A stretch of 17,891 nt of DNA, taken from positions 1 to 17,891 of the forward strand of contig JBIKPA010000025.1 of NCBI GenBank assembly GCA_044357715.1, in the 5' to 3' direction. Below are positions 8,701-13,680 of the stretch, piece by piece. Position numbers and translations under genes: made by a program. Positions within the stretch are counted from its first letter, which is position 1; every line of letters begins with the position of its first letter. This stretch comes from IMCC26207 sp044357715. Its GTDB lineage: Bacteria; Actinomycetota; Acidimicrobiia; Acidimicrobiales; Microtrichaceae. The notes beneath the pieces were generated by a model. The model saw only the letters and a program-made list of their open reading frames with translations, was not told where the DNA came from and made no database searches.

Positions 8701-10112
8701 TTGCAGTCCGCAGGACTGCCGGGTGCAAAGTTTGTGCTGCCGCCGAGGGGGCAGTAACCATCGGGCAACACGTCAGTGATGACGATCCCAGACCCGGTGA
8801 CGTACTCAGAGGTGTCAACAGTCAGCGTGAAAGTTGCTACGTCGTTTCCGTTATCAGTCGCAAACGCTCGGGGGGTGACAGCCTTGCGCATTCGCACGTC
8901 TTCAATGCTGACTGCTTTGGAATCCTCAGAAGTAGCTATCGGGTCAGATCCGACGGGTGCTGCGGTATAGGTGCCGGCCATGTCGGCAAAGTTCCGAAGG
9001 GTCGCTTCTGCGAGCAGTTCTCGCGTTGAAGGCCCAGAGTTGTTGTTCAGGTTTGATCCCTGCGCTCCAGAGAGCAAAGTGGGCCTAGTACCAACCCAAG
9101 AATCGGTGTTCTCCTTCAGGGGAATTCCTGCCACATAGCGGATCTCTGCGGTTTCGCCAGCTGCAAGATCGCCGAGTGACCACTCCACGCGGGTGTACAC
9201 CCCTTCGGGGTACACCACGCCGTTCAAGGGTGCGGGATCAGTCACGGTGTCAACGCTGGTCGGGGTCAAGCAGGTGGGGCCAAGGTCGAGCGCTGGCACC
9301 CCCAGTCGCGGTGCGCCCGGATACTCAACCAAAGAAATGGGAGCAGTGTTATCGATGTTTCCGCAACCTAAGAACTCAAGGCTTGCAGGAAGATAGTCAA
9401 CAACGGTGATACCGGTGGTTGCTGCCACAAAATTATTCGAAGCCGTCAAGGTGTAGGTGGAACGCTGATCATGTACCCCACGCAAAAGTTCGTCCTCTGG
9501 GGCATTCGAGGAACCCTTCGCGATCTGAACTGCAGAGACGTTGGTACTCGCCGAAGCAGTGGCAGATTCGGTATATGTCCCCGGTACGGGAACGCCCGCA
9601 GAATCAAAGCGCGGAACGATTCTTGGATTTGTTTGCGAGGCTGCGTAGGAGTTGTTGATCAGCGTGTTTCCGACTTCTTTTCCTGCTTCACCAAGTGTGA
9701 CTCTGAACTCCACCGAAGTGCTTGTGCCGGGGCCTACGTCGCCCACGTTGATCCACTGCAAAACCTGCTGCGAAGTATCCGGATTAACTGACACCCGAGG
9801 GTTACCAAGACTTTCGGGTACCACTGACCCCGCCACAAAGAGCGCCTCGTTTGGCAGCACATCAGAGAAGGAAACGTTGAACTCAACAGTGTCTCCCGGG
9901 TTCGTTACCGTTAGTCGGTACGTTGCCTCTGCACCTGCGAGCACAGAACGCGGGGCGGTCTTCGTGAGTTCAATCGTGGGAGCAGCACTTGCTACTGGGG
10001 TAGATCTGGGTGCAACAACAAATCCCACTGTGAGGATTTGGACAAGCAGTGCAAACACCACGAGACGGCCGGCGCGACTCTGCCCCGGAGTCTTCTTCAT
10101 TTGCGGATTCAT
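2796..10112 (-). CDS. Giant DUF11-repeat cell-surface protein with C-terminal LALTG sorting signal
   Basis: This encodes a 2438-residue exported, probably wall-anchored protein. Residues 17-43 form a signal peptide, with likely cleavage near VASA-AP. The rest is a chain of about 15 beta-sandwich modules. Each starts with a strand ending in Lys (such as DLAMTK), carries a D-x-[LFMV]-P motif mid-module and ends with an Asn-containing strand (such as TNTASV). Modules 1-10 are divergent (about 110-210 residues each); modules 11-15 (residues 1738-2395) are regular DUF11 repeats of ~130 residues, each with a W-x-C...C pair. The C-terminus has LALTG at 2398-2402, a hydrophobic segment (~2404-2426) and a basic tail RRWFRG, the layout of a sortase substrate. 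No Shine-Dalgarno precedes the ATG, but TACGAT lies 7 nt upstream. Roles in adhesion or as a structural stalk are inferred; no enzyme domain is recognised. Confidence 0.9.
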   Translation of the reverse strand: MNPQMKKTPGQSRAGRLVVFALLVQILTVGFVVAPRSTPVASAAPTIELTKTAPRSVLAGAEATYRLTVTNPGDTVEFNVSFSDVLPNEALFVAGSVVPESLGNPRVSVNPDTSQQVLQWINVGDVGPGTSTSVEFRVTLGEAGKEVGNTLINNSYAASQTNPRIVPRFDSAGVPVPGTYTESATASASTNVSAVQIAKGSSNAPEDELLRGVHDQRSTYTLTASNNFVAATTGITVVDYLPASLEFLGCGNIDNTAPISLVEYPGAPRLGVPALDLGPTCLTPTSVDTVTDPAPLNGVVYPEGVYTRVEWSLGDLAAGETAEIRYVAGIPLKENTDSWVGTRPTLLSGAQGSNLNNNSGPSTRELLAEATLRNFADMAGTYTAAPVGSDPIATSEDSKAVSIEDVRMRKAVTPRAFATDNGNDVATFTLTVDTSEYVTGSGIVITDVLPDGYCPLGGSTNFAPGSPADCNPGGGSAPTTPFSSVVYDASTGAYNIVFSPLALSDNSTRTISFQARMRSTYTAGERAGLPTVAGDSFTNRASLSATTTPIPNTDESGPQTVTDTASATQNTAGPTVDKQLKPRDTSPPQTGNPLVDCATTTSPAYGEAVEFTPEQLTFRQGDQICFKLRVNFPSTVKTRAPVLSDYFPVDTSYVVNSVAPTSANTVTVAEFVPPTAAPGVGSWTLGDVQNGVRFAQAGAVFEAVVAVTVLEPTTGAKPDLLGNLMKLRTEDSAGRVLSTRDAVDFLVAPGPDIGVTKGVYSVDSPSNGPNPPDTDGIPVTEEATATFRVDIANTGREGFPGANFSVRGLSTWDVLPLGITCAAVSDFAVATHGPLPAPTVLSTAPLPGGIATCTNPGNPAHPTVNSAYGNSAVQSVIVWSFPTPDLTNTYSIDVSETMSLTYEMRLPAQISVSTRFENSAAIESFRSFTNVDGETSEYYPAQNINPDAEPLENVAAASDNSFVLTTDAQVTKAVVTQIDESNNNLPSQATIGEEATYTVGVIVPARSTVYNGILTDPMPTGLTFLSATAGFSATGTPPVTALPSGVSLDSATGTLSFPATYQNTTSTDQLFQVTITAQMSTLSSNKNGTVRTNTASFASTSALSGGSNLPARTAQAALTVVEPNPTIAKAANPTTVIGGQTVTYTLTAGNSNGRPPSHDTLVIDCLPAEITFNAVTLNQGGTVATEAGSGANGCAVGQTRLRWEAGSVLAGSSNRKLLKYTGIVTPDAVGAARYTNTATLTGTTLNNGYTASPDERVYTKTASAAVNVTTLTITKGVFPDQATIGDQVDYTATVKIPKSTSFFNTSIIDVLPDGLDATFPNFTTSSVTCVLSGTATPCTGLDPNFGAPLTSSGQTVGWFAGALPADAVNDRLITVAYSTVVLDNPANVAGAARTNSATAKWSLNGEVPAPTTVTEATALAESAGPAEATIGILEPELSISKSVTDETPEAGEVFDYSVTVTNGSAATVSQAWQIAVADDVPVGVIVDPTSISNGGILTSSDPTLGNGQITWAGGGPLDLGPLDPGESFTLTYSATLAASEYLTGAALTNTASVTSYASLPFFFADRRTYVGPEASAVVTPAFPAFSVTKSTPGGPFASLGDEFTWAFEVTNTGNADGFSVNASDTLPANWTYVPGSAVLTNPQPGGTAVSIEPTLGISVPEVQNLLWTDFGDLPIGQTARFEYRAIPTAEVVTNPGVGFANPNTNTVFAEGADLTGATGNAGGSYSTGPATADALIASADLAMTKLADTATVNAGGQATWTLEVSNLGPDDAAGPFRVTDSLPPGFGFISATGTGWTCALQSDQSTISCTSSTPSELSPGDSLSEITLLTQVPTALPAGTEFTNTASVTSPTFDPNPGNNTDSAVVTLLPSADLAISKTSSPAAVAGTNLIYTLQVSNLGPDTSEATDSQPIVVSDTLPGDFGFVSAVGTDWSCSAVGQVVTCLRSADLAAATDAPPITITAAIPATDSAQSVVNTATVTPEVTPDPLPENNTDSVTNDVTRSADLAMTKSHTGAVDYLGNVTFTLAVSNLGPSTAEGVTVTDTLPAGLTPISAAGASPDSVWDCTVAGQAVSCDLASTEPGSALAVGAAEAIIVTAQVGAEAVPQVVNSATVAATTPDPNPANNTDTDAVDVAPVVDLSIQKSHAGDFEVGSQGSFTLQVANAGPTQDPGPITVVDTLPTGLQFVSATGTGWSCSQASQLVTCTSAEPLAIGAAAAPISVVVDVLPAAYPQAVNSATVSSAATDTDPQNNTDSDTVTVTARVDISVTKTGSITLDRVATWNIAVANGGPSSTVGPTTVTDPLPAGLQFVSASGDGWACSEANNTVTCTYANLIPAGSSAGLTLVSRVTAAPGTVIVNVASAQTPAAVESASANCAADAATCGQGSVTVLSATSPLPLALTGSELFKMLLLAFGLLSLGAAVLWSASVGHPARRWFRG
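2928..4901 (-). repeat. Five tandem DUF11 modules (C-terminal repeat array, coding)
   Basis: Modules begin at residues ~1738, 1872, 2004, 2137 and 2263, a period of about 390-400 bp. Each has the same landmarks: [AV]D[LI]-x-x-x-K, D-x-L-P, an aromatic-x-Cys (GWTC, DWSC, VWDC, GWSC, GWAC), a second Cys 10-14 residues later, and an N-[TSV]-A segment. The first four end in N-N-T-D. The DNA for NNTDS recurs near 4535, 4132, 3735 and 3350. The modules have diverged enough that recent duplication is unlikely. Confidence 0.85.
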
Positions 10113-10119
10113 TGGAACA

Positions 10120-10125
10120 ATCGTA
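10120..10125 (-). promoter_or_regulatory. Candidate -10 box for a leaderless mRNA of the giant surface protein
   Basis: On the minus strand TACGAT (TAnnnT type) ends exactly 7 nt before the ATG at 10112, and the intervening TGTTCCA has no Shine-Dalgarno. This places transcription start at or next to the A of the start codon, as in leaderless actinobacterial genes. No convincing -35 is visible. The permease gene ends only 52 nt upstream, so read-through is also possible. Confidence 0.45.
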
Positions 10126-10164
10126 GCTAATTGCTAGAAAAACCCACCGTGAGTTGACTGAAGG

Positions 10165-11040
10165 TCAGTATTTTGACCGGTGCTTTTCGCGCGTTGTTCC
10201 CAAGACTATGAGCCAAGTTGCAAATGAGTAGGTGACAATAAAGAAGCTTGGGGGCAGGTTAAACATGGTTGCCGTCACTAGGCCAAGAACCACCGAAGCC
10301 AAGCCAATTGCAGTACCTAGAGCCACAACTCGGCTTGGCCTTGCACTCAGCTTGAGCGCCGTGGCAGGTGGGGTCACGACAAGTGCAAACAACAACAGCG
10401 TGCCCACTACTTGCACTGCCATAGTCACAACTAAGCCCATCAGCACCAAAAAGATGACTCCGAGTGCTTGCACTGCTACGCCTTTAGCCTCGGCTACTTC
10501 TGGGTTGACGGAAGCAAACATGAGGGGCCTTGCAATGACTGCAAGCACAACAGCTAAAGCAACCGTGAACACAGCAAACACTTTGATCTGATCTACTGAG
10601 ACTGCTAGCAAGTTTCCAAACAGCACATTGGTAACCGTTGTGCTGGACTTGGTTGCCAGCGAGGCAAACAAAATGCCCAAACCGGTAGCAAAGGCAAGCA
10701 CTGTTCCAGTAGCAGTAGCTCTCTCAGAGGCCTTCTTGCCAAGGGCGCCAATCACTAGTGCTCCACCTACACAAAAAACTGCGAGTCCTAGAGTGGGGGA
10801 CAAGCCGAGTAGCACAGCGCCGGTAGCTCCCGGGAACCCAATATGGCCAAGGGCATGTGCTGCAAACTCGCCCTCTCGAACTACTACGAAGTAGCCGAGC
10901 ATTCCAGATGCAATCGCAACGAGCGAACCTGCAATAAAGGCATTGCGCATAAAGGGTTGTCCGAGTACTTCAATCCAGTTGCTTTGGTATCCGGCGTTGG
11001 CAAGAAGAAACTGCGGCTCAAGCATGAAGAGGCGCAGCAC
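10165..11040 (-). CDS. Metal ABC transporter permease (ABC-3 / ZnuB-MntB family)
   Basis: This encodes the membrane subunit of a divalent metal importer, 291 residues with about eight hydrophobic segments. The family pattern is visible: an N-terminal segment QPFMRNAFIAGSLVAIASG, then GYFVVVREGEFAAHALGHIGFPG, which is typical of ABC-3 permeases, and the later MAVQVVGTLLLFALVVTPPA. I chose the GTG at 11040 because AAGGAG stands 7 nt upstream, inside the end of the ATPase gene. The ATG at 11025 has no such site. The GTG follows the ATPase stop codon TAG directly, so the two are translationally coupled. It is the last gene of the operon. Whether the substrate is Zn or Mn cannot be settled from this subunit. 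Confidence 0.93.
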   Translation of the reverse strand: MLRLFMLEPQFLLANAGYQSNWIEVLGQPFMRNAFIAGSLVAIASGMLGYFVVVREGEFAAHALGHIGFPGATGAVLLGLSPTLGLAVFCVGGALVIGALGKKASERATATGTVLAFATGLGILFASLATKSSTTVTNVLFGNLLAVSVDQIKVFAVFTVALAVVLAVIARPLMFASVNPEVAEAKGVAVQALGVIFLVLMGLVVTMAVQVVGTLLLFALVVTPPATALKLSARPSRVVALGTAIGLASVVLGLVTATMFNLPPSFFIVTYSFATWLIVLGTTREKHRSKY

Positions 11041-11826
11041 CTAGTTGCTCCTTGTGTACAAGTCGCCTTGAGCAGTGCGAACAACCTTGATCTGTGTGCC
11101 GTACAGGTGCGATAACAAATCCGAGTCCACCACCTGGCCAACACTGCCGTAATGAGCGTGCCCGTCAAGCAGGTACACCGCCCCACCAAGGTGTTCGAGT
11201 AGCGGGTTCATATCGTGTACCACGACCAAAATTGTGACATCGAGGTTCCGTTGCAATTCGGCTAGCAGGTCAACTATCTCTCGTTGGTTGCGAAGGTCAA
11301 GGTTTGCAAGCGGCTCATCGAGCAACAGAAGTTCGGGGTTTCCCACCAGCGCTTGAGCAATGGCAACGCGCTGTTGCTGCCCGCCAGAAAGCACAGACAT
11401 CCGAGAATCTGCGTATTCTGCTGCGCCAACGGCTTCAAGTGCTTGTGAGACTGCCTCAGAGTCAGAAGCGCTTCGTTGAAGGCCCCAACGGGTTCCGGTG
11501 ACGCTGAGTGACACCAAATCTCTGCATCGCACTGCTTGGCCAACGGCCTCGGAATAGTGCTGGGGGACATAGCCAATCCTGCTGTTACCGCGCTGTGGGG
11601 TCTCTCCAAACACTTTCACGGTGCCGGCAGAGGGCGGTATTAGCCCCAGCAGCAACTGAAGCAGCGTGGTCTTTCCCGAACCGTTTGGCCCGATGACTGC
11701 AACGATCTGGCCACTTGGAATATCGAAGGTTCCCTCTGACCAGATTTTGCGCCCTCCGAGCGCCACGGAAGCCGAGCTCAGCGAAATCACTGGATCCGTG
11801 ATTGTCTCCGCCGGCTCTTTGCTCAC
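11041..11826 (-). CDS. Metal ABC transporter ATP-binding protein (ZnuC/MntA-type)
   Basis: This encodes the ATPase that powers the metal importer, 261 residues from the chosen start. Motifs appear in order: Walker A GPNGSGKT (46-53), Q-loop at Gln89 (YVPQH), signature LSGGQ (146-150), Walker B LLLLDE (166-171), D-loop NLD and the H-loop His204 (VVHD). I chose the GTG at 11826, which overlaps the stop of the upstream binding-protein gene in a GTGA 4-nt overlap, so translation is coupled. A longer frame reaching 11877 would run further into the upstream gene and adds nothing conserved. The neighbours on both sides are the binding lipoprotein and the permease of the same system. Confidence 0.95.
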   Translation of the reverse strand: MSKEPAETITDPVISLSSASVALGGRKIWSEGTFDIPSGQIVAVIGPNGSGKTTLLQLLLGLIPPSAGTVKVFGETPQRGNSRIGYVPQHYSEAVGQAVRCRDLVSLSVTGTRWGLQRSASDSEAVSQALEAVGAAEYADSRMSVLSGGQQQRVAIAQALVGNPELLLLDEPLANLDLRNQREIVDLLAELQRNLDVTILVVVHDMNPLLEHLGGAVYLLDGHAHYGSVGQVVDSDLLSHLYGTQIKVVRTAQGDLYTRSN

Positions 11827-12755
11827 CCAGTAGTTTTTAGCGCAGACGAGAGCGCCTTCAGTTGATCGACCTGCCATTGCTCAAAACTCGATGCATTGGG
11901 AGCGACACTTTCGGTCACATCAACTACGGGAACCTCGGCTTGTTCGGCTGTGGCACGAATTTGCTCGGGGATAGCGCCTTCAGTCTGAATGTTGTAGATC
12001 AACACCTCCGCACCTTGGGCTTTGAGCAGATCGTCGAACTCTGCAACATCGCCAGGTGAAGGGTCAGTTTCATTTGCAGCCGCTGCTGCAAATCCTGTTG
12101 GAGTGACATCTTTTAGTCCGAGAGCTACTGCCATGTAGTCGAACACCGACTCTGTGGCCACGTAGCTTTGTCCGCTGAATTCGGCTTTGATGTTGGCAAT
12201 TTCGTCCCGGTACGGCTGCATGCTGTTGTTCCAAGAGTCGGATTGCGCAGTGAAGTAGTCGGCTGCTTTCGGTGAGAGCTTTGAAAGCTCTGCGGTGACC
12301 GCGGATGCAAACTCGAACACGTAGTCAGGTCCGTACCAAACATGAGGGTTCTCGCCAGCGCTCAAACCTGCAACTTTGCCTGCATCTACTACGGGGGGCT
12401 TGGGGTTGAGTGTGTCGGCAATTTTGTTTGCCCAAGGGTCGTAGTCCATACCGTTGACCACAACGAGGTCTGCGTCGGTGAACTTGGCGGCATCGCCAGT
12501 AGTCGGCTCGTAGTCGTGAGGGTCAACCTTGGAAGATTCGATAACAGTAGTAACGGTTGCGCAATCTCCGGCAAGTTGCTCAACGATGTCTCCCCACTGG
12601 TCAACGCTCACCACAACCTGAATTGCTTCTGTTGGGCAATCGCCGGCAGGGGCCGTGCTGTTAGCGGACTCCGAATCGGAACTACAACCGACTGCGATCA
12701 CGCAGGTGACGAGTACTCCAACTACAAAAGATGTGCGAGCCTTTGGGATGTTCAT
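11823..12755 (-). CDS. Metal ABC transporter substrate-binding lipoprotein (ZnuA/PsaA-type)
   Basis: This encodes a cluster A-I metal-binding lipoprotein of 310 residues, the first gene of the operon. The signal peptide ends in the lipobox AVGC (Cys24). Likely metal ligands are His80 in DPHDYEP, His138 in NPHVWYGP, Glu202 in YVATES and Asp279 in VPVVDV. The set H-H-E-D, with near-identical spacing, is that of Mn-type proteins such as PsaA (His67, His139, Glu205, Asp280). Zn-type ZnuA usually has a third His and often a His-rich loop, absent here. The frame is open back to 12992, but that extension would be Arg-rich, overlaps the end of the previous gene and crosses its terminator. The ATG at 12755 places the signal peptide properly. 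There is no Shine-Dalgarno; a TATCGT box lies 7 nt upstream. An ATG at 12773 is the alternative start. Confidence 0.9.
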   Translation of the reverse strand: MNIPKARTSFVVGVLVTCVIAVGCSSDSESANSTAPAGDCPTEAIQVVVSVDQWGDIVEQLAGDCATVTTVIESSKVDPHDYEPTTGDAAKFTDADLVVVNGMDYDPWANKIADTLNPKPPVVDAGKVAGLSAGENPHVWYGPDYVFEFASAVTAELSKLSPKAADYFTAQSDSWNNSMQPYRDEIANIKAEFSGQSYVATESVFDYMAVALGLKDVTPTGFAAAAANETDPSPGDVAEFDDLLKAQGAEVLIYNIQTEGAIPEQIRATAEQAEVPVVDVTESVAPNASSFEQWQVDQLKALSSALKTTG

Positions 12756-12760
12756 ATATA

Positions 12761-12775
12761 GAACGATAATCATTC
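12761..12775. promoter_or_regulatory. Fur-family-like operator (Zur/Fur type) overlapping the -10 region of the metal operon
   Basis: GAACGATAATCATTC is a 7-1-7 near-palindrome: its reverse complement GAATGATTATCGTTC differs only at the C/T position of each arm. It resembles the Fur/Zur box core (GATAAT-x-ATTATC type). It ends 5 nt before the ATG at 12755 and covers TATCGT (12763-12768), a TAnnnT -10 candidate sitting 7 nt before that ATG. A bound repressor would block the promoter. The location before a metal-uptake operon is what metal-dependent repression predicts. Which regulator binds is not shown. Confidence 0.65.
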
Positions 12776-12839
12776 CCGTAATCAAAAGCGAATGGGAGCT
12801 TCGAACAAGTGCTCCTCTATGGCGGGGCTTGGAAATGCC

Positions 12840-12872
12840 AGAAAGGCTCGACCGCTGCGGCCGAGCCTTTCT
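12840..12872 (-). terminator. Terminator hairpin after the Gly/Gln-tailed secreted protein gene
   Basis: AGAAAGGCTCG (12840-12850) pairs perfectly with 12862-12872. After one mismatch, CCG/CGG continues the stem, leaving a 3-nt loop. It lies 31 nt past the stop of the minus-strand gene ending at 12904 and before the metal operon promoter. The arm ending in CCTTTCT supplies a short T-rich end. Confidence 0.75.
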
Positions 12873-12903
12873 AGGTGAGATGTAGCGCCAATTTTTAGCG
12901 AGG

Positions 12904-13587
12904 TCAGTTGCCGCCCTGTCCCTGCTGGCCACCCTGACCGCGCTGGCCGCCCTGGTCCTGTCCCTGCTGGCCGCCCTGACCCTCGGGGCCACCGCGCTCT
13001 GGGCGACCGTTATTCACCATGTCGGTGATGCGCTCCGATGCCTTGGCAAGCTTCTGATCAGCCTGCTCTTGGGTGATCTCTCCAGATGTGACCTCTTCTG
13101 CAAGGTGCTCCGCAAGCTCTGCCTTGAGAGCATCAATCACAACCTGAACATCTACGCCCTTGTCAGCAGCAATCTGGGCCAGAGTCTGACCACTCTGAAC
13201 TGCTGTACGCAGTTCTGCTTTGGTCATGCCAAGTGCCGTTGCCGCTGCCTCAAGGCCGGGTCCGCGGTGGCCTCGCCCTGATCCACCCTGCTCGCCGCGA
13301 GGACCCTCTGCCTTTTTGGCAGCAACTAGTGCCTCGGTTACAGCGTCAGCTTGTGCCTGACTGATGGTTCCAGCCTCGACAAGAGGCGCCAGCACGGAAG
13401 CAATACGAGTTCCTGGGTCTGGACGCTCAGCATTGGGTGCATCTGGTGCCGGTTGTTCAGCCACAGTCGTGGTGGTCTCTTGGGCACCCGAGACGCCGCT
13501 CGTGCTCAGAATCGCTCCGGCACTTCCGCCTGCGAAGAGGCCGACTGCCACACTTGCTGCCACGATTGACTTCTTCATCTTGTTCAT
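12904..13587 (-). CDS. Secreted protein of unknown function with IxQxQAD motifs and Gly/Gln-rich tail
   Basis: This encodes a 227-residue exported protein I cannot assign to a named function. A signal peptide (basic MNKMKKS, hydrophobic core, likely cleavage near GVSGA-QE at 35) is followed by a Thr/Pro/Asp linker (QETTTTVAEQPAPDAP). The central, mostly helical part contains ISQAQAD (75-81) and ITQEQAD (171-177), which look like two copies of one helical hairpin. Between them lies LGMTKAELRTAVQSG-x-TLAQIA, a pattern common in actinobacterial secreted proteins. The last ~30 residues are almost only Gly, Gln, Arg and Asp. AAGGAG lies 8 nt before the ATG at 13587. It follows the sensor kinase gene by 93 nt on the same strand, so it may be a target or part of that operon. 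A terminator follows. Confidence 0.85.
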   Translation of the reverse strand: MNKMKKSIVAASVAVGLFAGGSAGAILSTSGVSGAQETTTTVAEQPAPDAPNAERPDPGTRIASVLAPLVEAGTISQAQADAVTEALVAAKKAEGPRGEQGGSGRGHRGPGLEAAATALGMTKAELRTAVQSGQTLAQIAADKGVDVQVVIDALKAELAEHLAEEVTSGEITQEQADQKLAKASERITDMVNNGRPERGGPEGQGGQQGQDQGGQRGQGGQQGQGGN

Positions 13588-13680
13588 TTTCTTGGCTCCT
13601 TGGTTCTGTCTGTTTGACGCTGTGTCAGGTTGACGAAGATCAGTATCGAACCCGCAGTTGAGAAACGTATTGGGTAAAGG

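Noticed and set aside
2893..10137. Many plus-strand open frames of 60-169 codons opposite the giant surface-protein gene (for example 3127-3564, 5797-6246, 7519-8028).
   Set aside because: They mirror the codon bias of a long, clearly coding minus-strand gene, have no ribosome-binding sites and resemble no family.
10126..10164. Possible terminator after the metal permease gene (GGTCA/TGACC with a downstream T-run on the minus strand).
   Set aside because: The stem is only about 5 bp and is not next to the T-run, so it is too weak to call.
12756..12992. N-terminal extension of the metal-binding lipoprotein frame up to 12992.
   Set aside because: It is Arg-rich, lies before the signal peptide, overlaps the end of the previous gene and crosses its terminator and the metal operator.
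12907..12995. Repetitive DNA at the end of the Gly/Gln-tailed protein gene as a mobile or regulatory repeat.
   Set aside because: It is simply the codon repetition for the Gly/Gln-rich tail and stays in frame to the stop.
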